Assembly (NCBI GenBank): GCA_018396975.1
Contig: JAGTQA010000011.1
Location: 1-32,987, forward strand
From: Candidatus Bathyarchaeota archaeon
Lineage (GTDB): Archaea; Thermoproteota; Bathyarchaeia; Bathyarchaeales; DTEX01
DNA length: 32,987 bases
Reading direction: 5' to 3'
Below, one piece after another: positions 24,369-32,218 of this stretch. Each line of letters starts with the position of its first letter. The stretch's first letter is position 1. The position numbers were made by a program, and so were the translations under genes. The notes under the pieces were generated by a model, which had not been told where the DNA came from, did not search any database, and worked only from the letters and a program-made list of their open reading frames with translations.

Positions 24369-25094
24369 ATGAGTATTAAGATAAATGTAACGGTCTGGAA
24401 CGAGTTCATTCATGAGAGGGAGGATCCGAAGGTTGCCAAGATATATCCGGAGGGAATGCATGCGGTCATAGCCAGATACTTATCTAGCCAAGGCTTTAAT
24501 GTTCGAGCTGCCATATTCGATGAGCATGAGCATGGATTAACCGAGGAGGTTCTCAATAATACCGATGTGCTGATATGGTGGGGTCACGTTGCACATGAGA
24601 GGGTCAGTGATGCAGTTGTTGATCGAGTGTATAGGCGTGTAACTCGGGATGGTATGGGCCTAATAGTCCTACACTCCGGGCATCTCTCAAAGATTTTTAG
24701 GCGTCTGCTTGGGACATCATGTGAGCTTAAGTGGAGGGAGGCTGGGGAGAAGGAGCGTGTATGGGTTGTTGCAGGCGGCCATCCGATCACTGAAGGTCTA
24801 GGAGATTATTTTGAGATTGAGCGGGAGGAGATGTATGGGGAGCCCTTTGATATTCCACCCCCTGACGAGCTGATATTTATAAGCTGGTTTAAGGGTGGTG
24901 AGGTCTTTAGGAGCGGATGCTGCTTCTATAGGGGGCTTGGCAAAATATTCTATTTCCGGCCGGGGCACGAGAGCTACCCAACATACTATAATCCAGATGT
25001 CCTCAGAGTCATCAGTAACGCTGTTAGATGGTGTGCGCCAGTTAAGAGACCTAGGCCAGTAATGGGTAATGTGAAGCCTCTCGAGCCTCTTTAG
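24369..25094 (+). CDS. ThuA-like domain protein
   Basis: The flavodoxin/amidotransferase-like ThuA fold is shown by [34 protein letters not shown] (in consecutive parts), [57 protein letters not shown] and [21 protein letters not shown]. ThuA was named for trehalose utilisation in rhizobia and is thought to act on keto-disaccharides. Here it might act with the GH3 enzyme in sugar metabolism, but the two genes are 10 kb apart. A TATA-like AAATTTTATTT near 24330 and GTGATG before the ATG support an independent start. The reaction is uncertain. Confidence 0.88.
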   Translation: MSIKINVTVWNEFIHEREDPKVAKIYPEGMHAVIARYLSSQGFNVRAAIFDEHEHGLTEEVLNNTDVLIWWGHVAHERVSDAVVDRVYRRVTRDGMGLIVLHSGHLSKIFRRLLGTSCELKWREAGEKERVWVVAGGHPITEGLGDYFEIEREEMYGEPFDIPPPDELIFISWFKGGEVFRSGCCFYRGLGKIFYFRPGHESYPTYYNPDVLRVISNAVRWCAPVKRPRPVMGNVKPLEPL

Positions 25095-25112
25095 CGATCA
25101 AGCACGCAACCC

Positions 25113-25125
25113 TATTATATTTATA
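25113..25125 (+). promoter_or_regulatory. TATA box of the orc1/cdc6-like gene
   Basis: TATTATATTTATA is centred near 25119, predicting transcription from about 25145. This is downstream of the first in-frame TTG (25129) and so favours TTG 25159 as the start. Confidence 0.5.
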
Positions 25126-25158
25126 GGTTTGTATCCCAATATATTTTGGGTTAGAATC

Positions 25159-26340
25159 TTGCCCGAATCCCTAATCTTTAAGGATAGGAATAAGCTCTCA
25201 CCATACTACATTCCTAAGCGCCTACCCCATAGGGACCAGCAGATAAATACACTACTATCGATTTATGGTCCCCTTTTAAAGGATATCTGGAGATCTTATC
25301 CGCGCTTCATTCAGATAGTTGGCCCAACTGGGACGGGCAAGACTTGCACAACAATTAGGTTCGGTGAATTGATCGCTGAGAGGGCGCGGAAGGAGGGCAT
25401 CAACCTACAATTTGTCTACATGAACTGTAAGGTTGATGGAACCACGCGGTATGTCCTCTATAGTAACTTGGTTAGGAAGATTACGCCTAAACTATCGGTT
25501 AGGAGCTTAAGCCCTGAAGAGATGATTAGGCAGCTCATCGAATACTTGAGGTTTGAGGAGATATTTCTTATAGTGGCATTCGACGAGATAGACTATTTTG
25601 TTCAGATGAGCCCAAAGGAGCATATAATATATGATCTGACACGCATACCGGAATTCCATCCGGGTGAAACAACACCGGTCATCGGCGAAATATTTATTGC
25701 TAGATCTCTTAAGTGGCATGATCTACTCGAGTCCGGTGAGAGATCCACCCTTGGAGCTGGCATAATAGAGTTTCCAAGATATACGAGCGGGCAGATTAGG
25801 GATATTCTTGAGGATAGGGTTGGGGAGGCTTTCCAACCCCACGCAGTCCCAGATGAGACTCTTGACCTAATAAGTGATATAACAGCTGGACCGCCAGTTA
25901 ATGGTGATGTTAGGGTTGGGCTTGAACTCCTATATTACTCTGGCATTTTAGCCGAGAACATGGGGTCAAGAAAGGTTTTGCCTGAACATGTTAGGAAGGT
26001 TTATAGTGGCATAAATCCAACCATAACAGCCGAGGATATAATAAGCCTAAGCAACGATGGTAGGCTCATACTCTTAGCCCTAGTTAGAGGCTTAAGGGCG
26101 AGCGGCTCGGCTTATATAAGCCTAAGGGAGCTACGGAAATTCTACCATATTGTATGTGAGGAATATGGTGTCAAACCCGTGGAGGATTTTGAGGCTCAAG
26201 TCCAAGATTTGATCTACCGCGGAATAATCGACATGAAATCCTTAATGGAGATTGGGATCTCTGGAGCCGCGGCAATAGACCTAGAGAAATTCCTAAATAA
26301 TCTTTTAGGTCAGCTTGAGCGTAGAGAGCGGGGGATATGA
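25159..26340 (+). CDS. Orc1/Cdc6-type AAA+ ATPase, divergent
   Basis: The N-terminus ESLIFKDRNKLSPYYIPKRL plus PHRDQQI is the standard archaeal Orc1/Cdc6 entry motif. Walker A is GPTGTGKT, Walker B is LIVAFDEIDYF, the arginine-finger region is GERSTLGAG, and sensor 2 is GDVRVGLELL. A C-terminal winged-helix region follows (about residue 300 to the end). The sensor-1 segment is unusual: family members typically read ISNDLKF, while here the aligned segment is IARSLKW, without the polar Asn. The winged-helix wing also lacks the usual basic hairpin. It may therefore be a regulatory paralogue rather than the main initiator. It overlaps the next gene by ATGA. TTG 25129 would add 10 residues. No clear origin repeats lie directly upstream, where only 64 bp are free. 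Confidence 0.88.
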   Translation: MPESLIFKDRNKLSPYYIPKRLPHRDQQINTLLSIYGPLLKDIWRSYPRFIQIVGPTGTGKTCTTIRFGELIAERARKEGINLQFVYMNCKVDGTTRYVLYSNLVRKITPKLSVRSLSPEEMIRQLIEYLRFEEIFLIVAFDEIDYFVQMSPKEHIIYDLTRIPEFHPGETTPVIGEIFIARSLKWHDLLESGERSTLGAGIIEFPRYTSGQIRDILEDRVGEAFQPHAVPDETLDLISDITAGPPVNGDVRVGLELLYYSGILAENMGSRKVLPEHVRKVYSGINPTITAEDIISLSNDGRLILLALVRGLRASGSAYISLRELRKFYHIVCEEYGVKPVEDFEAQVQDLIYRGIIDMKSLMEIGISGAAAIDLEKFLNNLLGQLERRERGI

Positions 26341-26651
26341 GGAGCAGAGAGTTAAAAGAGCGAACTATATGGGAGGAACTTGAAGTCGGATTAGGTGGGG
26401 GCAAAAAGTTTAGGGTTCTAGCACACTTGCTTCTAAATCCTGATAAAGCCTTCACCAAATACTCTCTGGTTAAGGCCACAGGCTTAAGGACCCCCTCGGT
26501 AGATAGGAGACTTAAGGTTTTGGTAGAATTGGGATGGGTTAGGGAGAATCAGTTTAAGCCCAAAACATACCAGATTAACTCTGAGAATGAAATAGTAAAG
26601 CTCCTCATAGAACTCTTTCAGAAGCTGCGCAAGTATAAGTGTCTAGGCTGA
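26337..26651 (+). CDS. Small winged-helix protein paired with the Orc1/Cdc6-like gene
   Basis: The 104-residue protein has a winged-helix pattern: KKFRVLAHLLLNPDKAFTKY, SLVKATGLRTPSVDRRLKVL as helix-turn-helix, and ELGWVRENQFKPKTYQI as the wing. A C-terminal amphipathic helix (VKLLIELFQKLRKYK) could dimerise. It overlaps the Orc1/Cdc6-like gene by 4 bp, so the two are translated together and probably act together, for example as DNA-binding partner. The class is clear; the target is unknown. A hairpin and C-rich tract follow directly after its stop. Confidence 0.82.
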   Translation: MRSRELKERTIWEELEVGLGGGKKFRVLAHLLLNPDKAFTKYSLVKATGLRTPSVDRRLKVLVELGWVRENQFKPKTYQINSENEIVKLLIELFQKLRKYKCLG

Positions 26652-26690
26652 GAGGGCTGACCCCCCTCCCCCCACCTAATCTTTCACAGA
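26652..26690. other. GC hairpin and C-rich tract after the winged-helix gene
   Basis: GAGGG (26652-26656) can pair with CCCTC (26664-26668), leading into CCTCCCCCCACC. Read on the minus strand the segment is TCTGTGAAAG, a short spacer, then a G-rich run. This weakly resembles the layout of archaeal origin recognition boxes (a TGGAAA-like core followed by a G string). It could equally be a terminator hairpin. Only one copy is visible. Confidence 0.25.
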
Positions 26691-26736
26691 CATCTTAAAT
26701 ATCACCTACTCCAGAGAGTATTTTGGCGCTTAGGAA

Positions 26737-26952
26737 ATGGTTAAGTCGAGAAGAGAGCACATACCCAAAATTAACACCAATGCATTCCTTAGTGGGGACT
26801 CCACAGTTGAGCACTGCTTAAACCCATGGAATGGTGAGTGCAGAAGCACTGATATAGCCATCTATATTATGTATAAGGGTGAGAGAATCCCCCTATGCTG
26901 GAAGTGTTGGAGGGAGATCTCGAGAAAAAATATTGTTTGGGAGGTATGGTAA
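26737..26952 (+). CDS. Small zinc-binding protein upstream of radA
   Basis: The 71-residue protein contains four cysteines in two pairs, CLNPWNGEC (27, 35) and CWKC (54, 57), which suits one structural zinc ion in a treble-clef-like or ribbon fold. The segment between them (STDIAIYIMYKGERIPLCW) predicts two strands. I recall similar small proteins in other archaea, but no function is known to me. It ends one base before the radA start, so it is probably co-transcribed and may serve RadA or DNA repair. A TATA-like CTTAAATATC near 26699 gives a short leader. Confidence 0.82.
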   Translation: MVKSRREHIPKINTNAFLSGDSTVEHCLNPWNGECRSTDIAIYIMYKGERIPLCWKCWREISRKNIVWEVW

Positions 26953-26953
26953 C

Positions 26954-27901
26954 ATGGATGATTTAGAGGCTTTGGAGGGTGTTGGAGCAGCCATAGCATC
27001 AAAGCTTAGGGCCGCGGGTTACACGACGATTGAGGCTATAGCGGTTACCCCACCGCTCGAGATAATGGAGAAGACGAATTTAGGCTTTAACACTATACTT
27101 AAGATTCAAGAGGCAGCTCGTAGGATGCTCTCAGCGGACTTCAAGACGGCCCAAGAATATTATGAAGTTAGGAGGAATATGAGGCGCTGCACTACTGGGT
27201 GCAAGAGTCTCGATGATATTCTTGGCGGTGGAATAGAGACCCAAGCCATAACTGAGCTTATAGGTGAGTATGGCTCTGGAAAGACGCAAATATGTATGAT
27301 GCTCTCTGTGACCGCGCAGTTACCTTCCGAAAGGGGTGGACTTGACGGCAGGGTCGCTTTCATAGATACTGAGGGAACATTTATGCCCGAGCGGGTATAT
27401 CAGATAGCGTCTGGTTTAGGGCTTAATCCAAAGGAGATTGCAAATAACATTCTCGTTGCGAGGGCTTATAATAGTAGCCACCAATGCCTACTCATAGATA
27501 GGCTATTTACGCTGTGTCCTGAGAATAACATAAAACTGGTTGTTGTTGATAGCATGATAAGCCACTTTAGGGGCGAATATATTGGGCGGGAGACCCTATC
27601 AGATAGGCAGCAGAAGCTGAACCAGTATCTGCATAAGCTGCTTAGGCTCGCGGAAGCCTACAACCTAGCCGTGGTTATAACAAACCAGATTCAGGCGAAT
27701 CCGACACCATTTACTGGCGAGCCCATGAGGCCGGCTGGCGGAAACATTATGGCCCATGCATGCACACATAGGATTTTCCTGAGGAGGGGCTCGAAGGGGA
27801 TTAGGATTGCTAAGGTTATTGATAGTCCATATCTACCCGAGAGAGAAGCCTACTTCATGATAACCGAGAAGGGCATTGTTGACGCTGAGGAGGAGAAGTA
27901 G
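26954..27901 (+). CDS. radA: RadA recombinase
   Basis: The product has the N-terminal helix-hairpin-helix domain (EALEGVGAAIASKLRAAGYT), the polymerisation and linker region, and the RecA core. Walker A is GEYGSGKT (residues 104-111), Walker B is KLVVVDSM, and the DNA-binding loops lie in HFRGEYIGRETLSDRQQKLN and TNQIQANPTPFTGEPMRPAG. It forms filaments on single-stranded DNA and performs strand exchange. ATG 26954 is chosen because GGGAGGT precedes it by 8 nt and because the upstream extension from 26879 overlaps the zinc protein without RadA similarity. At 315 residues it is slightly short but complete. It is convergent with sua5, only 5 bp between stops. Confidence 0.96.
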   Translation: MDDLEALEGVGAAIASKLRAAGYTTIEAIAVTPPLEIMEKTNLGFNTILKIQEAARRMLSADFKTAQEYYEVRRNMRRCTTGCKSLDDILGGGIETQAITELIGEYGSGKTQICMMLSVTAQLPSERGGLDGRVAFIDTEGTFMPERVYQIASGLGLNPKEIANNILVARAYNSSHQCLLIDRLFTLCPENNIKLVVVDSMISHFRGEYIGRETLSDRQQKLNQYLHKLLRLAEAYNLAVVITNQIQANPTPFTGEPMRPAGGNIMAHACTHRIFLRRGSKGIRIAKVIDSPYLPEREAYFMITEKGIVDAEEEK

Positions 27902-27906
27902 GGGCC

Positions 27907-28983
27907 CTATTCGGCCTTAATGATATTGTAGCCCGCGGCCCTCCTAAGCCTATTCATTATTGCTAGGCCTAGACCTTCCTCTGGAACTCCCTCAGCAATT
28001 ATTACGTCAACCCCCTCCTCATCAAACTCCCTAAGTAGCCTAAATAAGTTTCTGGCCGCAATTGCTAGGTTACTGCGGCTTCCAAGAGACTTTACGATTC
28101 CAGAGCTGTATTTTTGCATGCTCTCGTCGGTGGCCAATATGCCAACCTTCCTACCAGCCCTAGTATATTGCTCGGCCAGATCCCTAACCTTTCTTATTAT
28201 GGTCTCTAAATCACCCTCAACAACAACCATCTCTGCCCTTGGCGCATAATGCTTATGCTTCATTCCAGGAGATCTGGCATATCTAATATGGATCTCACTT
28301 ATGGATGCGGCGGCTGGATGAATGGATACTCTACCTAAGACATCCCTTAAATCCTCATATGTTACCCCACCGGGCCTTAGGATCTGCGGTGGATCCTGCG
28401 TAAGGTCTAGGACTGTTGACTCAACACCTATATTTGTTGGTCCAGCATCGATTATGGCATCTATTCTACCGTAGAGGTCTCGTATTACATGCTCGGCTAG
28501 GGTTGGGCTTGGTCTACCGGCAAGGTTGGCGCTGGGCGCGGCGATAGGTCTCTCAGACACCCTTATTAGGGCTAGGGCAACCTTATGCCTAGGCATCCTT
28601 ATAGCGACTGTATCAAGACCCCCAGTTGTTATCCTAGGGACTATATTTGAGGCCTTAAGGACTAGGGTTAGGGGGCCGGGCCAGAATGTCTCCATTAGCT
28701 TCTCAGCGGCCCTTGGAACCTCAGCAGCGAGCCTATAAACATCCTCTCTATTGGCAACATGAACTATTATCGGGTTGTCTAGGGGCCTCATCTTCGCCAG
28801 ATAAATTCCTTTGACTGCATTGGGGTTTAGGGCGTCGGCTCCTAAACCATAAACTGTCTCGGTTGGAAACGCCACTAAACCTCCCTTACGAATTATCTCG
28901 GCCGCTACGCTAATCTTCTCGCTTTCCGGATTCTCGCCATCAACCCTAAGTATAATGGTTCTTCTAGCCAAACTATCGGCCAT
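27907..28983 (-). CDS. sua5: L-threonylcarbamoyladenylate synthase Sua5
   Basis: The YrdC domain is shown by GGLVAFPTETVYGLGADALN, YLAKMRPLDNPIIVHVANRE and IAAPSANLAGRPSPTLAEHV. The C-terminal Sua5 domain (residues about 245-358) has MKHKHYAPRAEMVVVEGDLE and a Rossmann-like pattern. It makes threonylcarbamoyl-AMP from threonine, bicarbonate and ATP for the t6A modification at A37 of ANN-decoding tRNAs. The ATG at 28983 is about 27 nt from a TATA element at 29008-29013 and has no ribosome site, suggesting a leaderless mRNA. A TTG one codon upstream is ignored. Confidence 0.95.
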   Translation of the reverse strand: MADSLARRTIILRVDGENPESEKISVAAEIIRKGGLVAFPTETVYGLGADALNPNAVKGIYLAKMRPLDNPIIVHVANREDVYRLAAEVPRAAEKLMETFWPGPLTLVLKASNIVPRITTGGLDTVAIRMPRHKVALALIRVSERPIAAPSANLAGRPSPTLAEHVIRDLYGRIDAIIDAGPTNIGVESTVLDLTQDPPQILRPGGVTYEDLRDVLGRVSIHPAAASISEIHIRYARSPGMKHKHYAPRAEMVVVEGDLETIIRKVRDLAEQYTRAGRKVGILATDESMQKYSSGIVKSLGSRSNLAIAARNLFRLLREFDEEGVDVIIAEGVPEEGLGLAIMNRLRRAAGYNIIKAE

Positions 28984-29005
28984 CAATAGAAATATAGTTG
29001 GAAGA

Positions 29006-29018
29006 GTAATATTTTAAG
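29006..29018. promoter_or_regulatory. Shared TATA element between sua5 and the RNase III-like gene
   Basis: The core AATATTTTAA (29008-29017) reads as a TATA box in both directions. From its AATATT centre at 29010.5 the A of ATG 29036 is 25.5 bp away on the plus strand and the A of ATG 28983 is 27.5 bp away on the minus strand. A purine-rich GAAGAG lies on the plus-strand upstream side, a fair TFB element. Confidence 0.5.
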
Positions 29019-29035
29019 TGTGACCCGGTGATTAA

Positions 29036-29449
29036 ATGGTTGAAACGGAAACGGATATTAGGGCTCCACTTCAGCACCTGATCAAGGACAAATACTCAAG
29101 CATCATCGAGATTTTAAACGACCGTGAACTCGCTTCTCTAGGCGATGCATTCATCAACTTCATTTACTCCTTAGCTCTTTCTAAGGTTGCTGGTAGGCCT
29201 ATTGGGCGGAAACTTGATAGCCGCCTACTCTCATCAGCCCTAAAGAAGGCTGGAATTAGAAATCTTCTACCCCATAGAGTTGATAGGCATAGGCAGGCCG
29301 ATGCCGCAGAGGCCTTAATAGTCTACGGCTGGCTCTCCGGCGCTATATCCATTCAAGAGACTTTAGATGTGCTGGCACGGAATGGGGAAACTTCAGATAA
29401 TATATGCGCTCTCCTAAAAATTATTCTAGAGAGGAGCGGCATGCATTAG
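29036..29449 (+). CDS. RNase III-fold small protein
   Basis: The 137-residue protein has LASLGDAFINFIYSLALS, resembling the RNase III signature with the GDA catalytic block, and RQADAAEALIVYGWLSG, resembling the second metal-binding helix of RNase III or Mini-III. There is no double-stranded RNA-binding domain. Classical RNase III is uncommon in archaea, but stand-alone RNase III-fold proteins exist in some lineages. It could process rRNA or other structured RNA. Whether all four metal ligands are present cannot be confirmed by eye. The gene is probably leaderless (see the shared promoter), although GGTGAT lies 3 nt ahead of the ATG. Confidence 0.78.
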   Translation: MVETETDIRAPLQHLIKDKYSSIIEILNDRELASLGDAFINFIYSLALSKVAGRPIGRKLDSRLLSSALKKAGIRNLLPHRVDRHRQADAAEALIVYGWLSGAISIQETLDVLARNGETSDNICALLKIILERSGMH

Positions 29450-29457
29450 GGTAGGGA

Positions 29458-29748
29458 CTATCTTCCTCCGGCCTTAAACGCCTTCTCAAACTCCTCCCTC
29501 ATCTCCCTTCCCATCTGAAGTATTTTATTGACCGCCTCCCTCAAAGCATCCTCTGGGCTCTTATTCCCCCTTGTTCTCACAGTTATTACCGGTTTTGCCA
29601 CCAGCGGATGCGAAATATTGTAGCTGGCGAACTCGACATCCTTATCCTCAAGTAAAACAGACTCTAGAAGGTTACATAGCGTGTGTCCTTCACCATCAAC
29701 CTCAATTACGAGCTCATTCGCCCTCCTATTCAATATTCTCAGTTGCAT
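29458..29748 (-). CDS. rpoL: DNA-directed RNA polymerase subunit Rpo11 (RpoL)
   Basis: The 96-residue protein has ELVIEVDGEGHTLCNLLESV, VEFASYNISHPLVAKPVITV and EDALREAVNKILQMGREM, the alpha-like fold of the Rpb11/AC19/Rpo11 family that dimerises with Rpo3 in polymerase assembly. Its length is standard. It starts 10 bp after the csl4 stop, so the two are one operon, an arrangement I recognise from other TACK archaea. It is convergent with the RNase III-like gene. Confidence 0.96.
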   Translation of the reverse strand: MQLRILNRRANELVIEVDGEGHTLCNLLESVLLEDKDVEFASYNISHPLVAKPVITVRTRGNKSPEDALREAVNKILQMGREMREEFEKAFKAGGR

Positions 29749-29758
29749 AGTTTACACC

Positions 29759-30340
29759 TCATATGCTCCCGGAACCATAGTCAGATGCTATCTTCCTCGT
29801 CTCAGTATTTCCACACACACTACAATATAATCCTTTACTCCTCTTAGACTTCAGAATTAGAGTCCCGCCGCATTTGGAGCATAAAGCCAATATCACACCT
29901 AACTTCTCGCCCTTCGTGGTTAAATGAAACATTCTATTAACATCACTTATCACCTTTGCGCGGACTAGGTCGCCAACTTTAAGCGCACTGTAAATGTCCT
30001 TAGTATATTTCACATCAACATCGGAGACATGCAGAACGCCAGTGAAGAATCCTGAAAGAAATTTCTTTCCAACCTTCACTATACGTATGAATGCCATAGA
30101 GCTTTGAATGCTGAATACGTGTCCAATAACTATGCTGCCAACCCGCGGAACACATAGTCCACGTGCAAGCGGATAGACTGAAATCTTCCTGTTAACTGAG
30201 TCCACTAGGATATACCCAACATTCTTCGAGTATATTACGCCATTCTCAACGTATGTTCCGGAGTCTGGTATGAACTCCTCTATCACACCAATCCTCTCGC
30301 CTGGGACAACGAACTGACCGCTTCTCCTAGTTTCCGACAT
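29759..30340 (-). CDS. csl4: Exosome complex RNA-binding subunit Csl4
   Basis: The product begins MSETRRSGQFVVPGERIGVI, the N-terminal Csl4 domain. An S1 domain follows (CVPRVGSIVIGHVFSIQSSM to LTTKGEKLGVIL), then a C-terminal zinc ribbon CSKCGG...CSVCGN. It caps the archaeal exosome and helps to recruit substrate RNA. ATG 30340 is preferred; an in-frame TTG lies six bases upstream. A TATA-like TTTTTAAA at 30358-30365 would start transcription almost at the ATG, so the mRNA may be leaderless. It is followed by rpoL. Confidence 0.95.
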   Translation of the reverse strand: MSETRRSGQFVVPGERIGVIEEFIPDSGTYVENGVIYSKNVGYILVDSVNRKISVYPLARGLCVPRVGSIVIGHVFSIQSSMAFIRIVKVGKKFLSGFFTGVLHVSDVDVKYTKDIYSALKVGDLVRAKVISDVNRMFHLTTKGEKLGVILALCSKCGGTLILKSKRSKGLYCSVCGNTETRKIASDYGSGSI

Positions 30341-30435
30341 ATCCAAACGTTCCTGCCTTTAAAAATCTACAGAAAACAATGATATTAGCTTTGCCCTTTC
30401 ATGCGCTTTCGGTTTTTCGGAGAGGGGAGGGCTAG

Positions 30436-30441
30436 AAAAAA
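30436..30441 (-). terminator. Oligo-T terminator after the METTL5-type gene
   Basis: The minus strand has TTTTTT about 27 nt after the methyltransferase stop, followed by a pyrimidine-rich stretch. It separates the dph2-methyltransferase unit from the csl4 promoter. Confidence 0.4.
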
Positions 30442-30467
30442 CTATATCTCCCTATCCACTTTAGGCC

Positions 30468-31091
30468 CTACTCCCCAGACCTTAACACACGATAGAGGTC
30501 GGCTTTAACAGTGTATCGCCGCTTCCTATGAAACTCATATGTTCGACCTATAACTATGTCTATTTCGTAAACGCGGTCTATTACGCCGCCTAGACTAGGT
30601 ATGTGCTCCCTAAGAAACTCCCTAACGGGCTGACTTCTCTTATGCAGCGAATATACGACATCAGATATTTCGAGGGCCTTCCTTAGGAATCTTATGTCGG
30701 CACCCTTATGCCAGCTCCCGAAAGGCGGGTTCATCAGAGTTGTATCAAAATGCCCGCCAATGCACTCAATATCACCGATTACGAAGTCAACCCTTGCATC
30801 CACCCTCCTAGCATTCTCAATAGCAACCATAACCGCTTCCCTATCTATGTCAACACCAACAACCCGCTCAGCGCCAAGAAGTGACGCAGCAATCGCCAGA
30901 ATCCCAGAGCCGCATCCTAAATCAACAACACTTTTTCCGCTTATATCCCTATGAATCCAGGCCGCAATATAGACGATGCTAGCGGCGCTCTCGGCGTCAA
31001 GCATATAGCTCTCCCACTCAAGCCTTGGATGCGGAATGGGAGAGAGCTGCGATAGCAGAAGGGCGAGGTGCTTCCTCCTCGGCAGCTCCAA
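30468..31091 (-). CDS. METTL5-type rRNA adenine methyltransferase
   Basis: The SAM-binding motif is [20 protein letters not shown], then [19 protein letters not shown], and the N6-adenine catalytic motif is [16 protein letters not shown]. The N-terminal [20 protein letters not shown] and [20 protein letters not shown], and the C-terminal [13 protein letters not shown] and [18 protein letters not shown], match human METTL5 closely in layout. METTL5 makes m6A in 18S rRNA; a 16S rRNA target is likely here. TTG 31091 follows GGGGAGGAG closely and gives the family's usual start. TTG 31112 would add seven residues. It lies just downstream of dph2 and is probably in its operon. Confidence 0.92.
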   Translation of the reverse strand: MELPRRKHLALLLSQLSPIPHPRLEWESYMLDAESAASIVYIAAWIHRDISGKSVVDLGCGSGILAIAASLLGAERVVGVDIDREAVMVAIENARRVDARVDFVIGDIECIGGHFDTTLMNPPFGSWHKGADIRFLRKALEISDVVYSLHKRSQPVREFLREHIPSLGGVIDRVYEIDIVIGRTYEFHRKRRYTVKADLYRVLRSGE

Positions 31092-31134
31092 TTCTTCTCC
31101 TCCCCTAACCAACTCAGCATACAGTATGACAGGC

Positions 31135-32154
31135 CTACAGCATACCCAGCCTTAAATAATCCTCCCAGCGCATCTTTCCGAGCGCAACATACACTTCACG
31201 CGGAGTTAGAAGGGGTCTAGGAAACTTCCTCGACTCATATAAGGAGATCCTTGGGCATGCAGTGTTCACATAAGCCTCTATCGATGGAAACTCCATTAAT
31301 GCCTCCGGAGTAACCTCCCTCATGGCTAATAGAACAACCTCTTTCTCGGCAGCCTCTAAGTCGCCCTTAATCCTCAATGAAGACTCAAGGTTTGTCTGTC
31401 CAGTTTTAAGCCCCGTTATTACGCCCCATCTCCTCGCCCCCATAGCCTCAGAGATATCCATCCAACGCCTATTAATCACCCGATTAGCCTCATCATCAAC
31501 CCTACGGGCCTTACCCTCAAAAGGATCAGCTACGATGGTAGGCTTCATGGTCGCCAAGAAAAGACCTAGAGCGTGAAATAGTCCGCCACCGATAAGTAAA
31601 AAAGCCTCAACCAAGTCCGAAATGGCCTTAGCGTTCCTGTAATCGCATCCTAAAACCTGACCATGATACTTTAGGCCAGCCACATGCCCAACATAAACTC
31701 TCTTACCAGCCCCCTCAAGAATCTCTCTGGCCTCATTAAGTGCGTGAACGTGCTGAACCGTTGCTGCCAAACCTATATTGTCCCATGGCTCAAGATGCTT
31801 CAGTGCATCTTCAACCGCATCCCTAACGCTAACATTCGCCCTAGCCTCAACATATAGTATTGGCACACCTATCTCCAGCCCCGGCATTCCAGAGTGCCCG
31901 TAATGTATTATTAGGTCGGCCGATAAGATCTCAGCCTCATGAACCGCTAGGTCGCATGCACCATAACATGGATCAGCGGATATTATCGCTAGCGCTCCAG
32001 CCTCCTCAATAACAGACGCTATTCTGGGAGCAGCAGGCTTAAGCCCCTCAGGCAACTGAACAAAAACCCTTCGAGCACCAAGCCTAGCAATCTCAGCCTT
32101 CACCCTATCCTCTTCCAAATCAAACAATTCGATTGCTCTAGACAATTTAATCAA
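31135..32154 (-). CDS. dph2: Diphthamide biosynthesis enzyme Dph2
   Basis: The 339-residue protein has the three-domain Dph2 arrangement with cluster cysteines in [10 protein letters not shown] (C63, C67), VLGCDYRNA (C170) and [10 protein letters not shown] (C300), closely matching the spacing of the Pyrococcus enzyme. It uses a [4Fe-4S] cluster and SAM to put a 3-amino-3-carboxypropyl group on a histidine of aEF2, the first diphthamide step. Other motifs are [20 protein letters not shown] and IHYGHSGMP. The start is TTG 32154; no ATG is available, and a TATA-like GTTAATATC about 26 nt upstream suggests a leaderless or nearly leaderless transcript. The METTL5-type gene follows. Confidence 0.95.
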   Translation of the reverse strand: MIKLSRAIELFDLEEDRVKAEIARLGARRVFVQLPEGLKPAAPRIASVIEEAGALAIISADPCYGACDLAVHEAEILSADLIIHYGHSGMPGLEIGVPILYVEARANVSVRDAVEDALKHLEPWDNIGLAATVQHVHALNEAREILEGAGKRVYVGHVAGLKYHGQVLGCDYRNAKAISDLVEAFLLIGGGLFHALGLFLATMKPTIVADPFEGKARRVDDEANRVINRRWMDISEAMGARRWGVITGLKTGQTNLESSLRIKGDLEAAEKEVVLLAMREVTPEALMEFPSIEAYVNTACPRISLYESRKFPRPLLTPREVYVALGKMRWEDYLRLGML

Positions 32155-32218
32155 GAAAAATAGGGGATTTGAGAGATATTAACTATTCTAAAAACAAACG
32201 ATTGACTGTGAAGTCTTT

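Noticed and set aside
26879-26953. Upstream extension of radA (25 codons)
   Set aside because: It overlaps the zinc-protein gene in another frame, has no RadA similarity, and a strong ribosome site serves ATG 26954.
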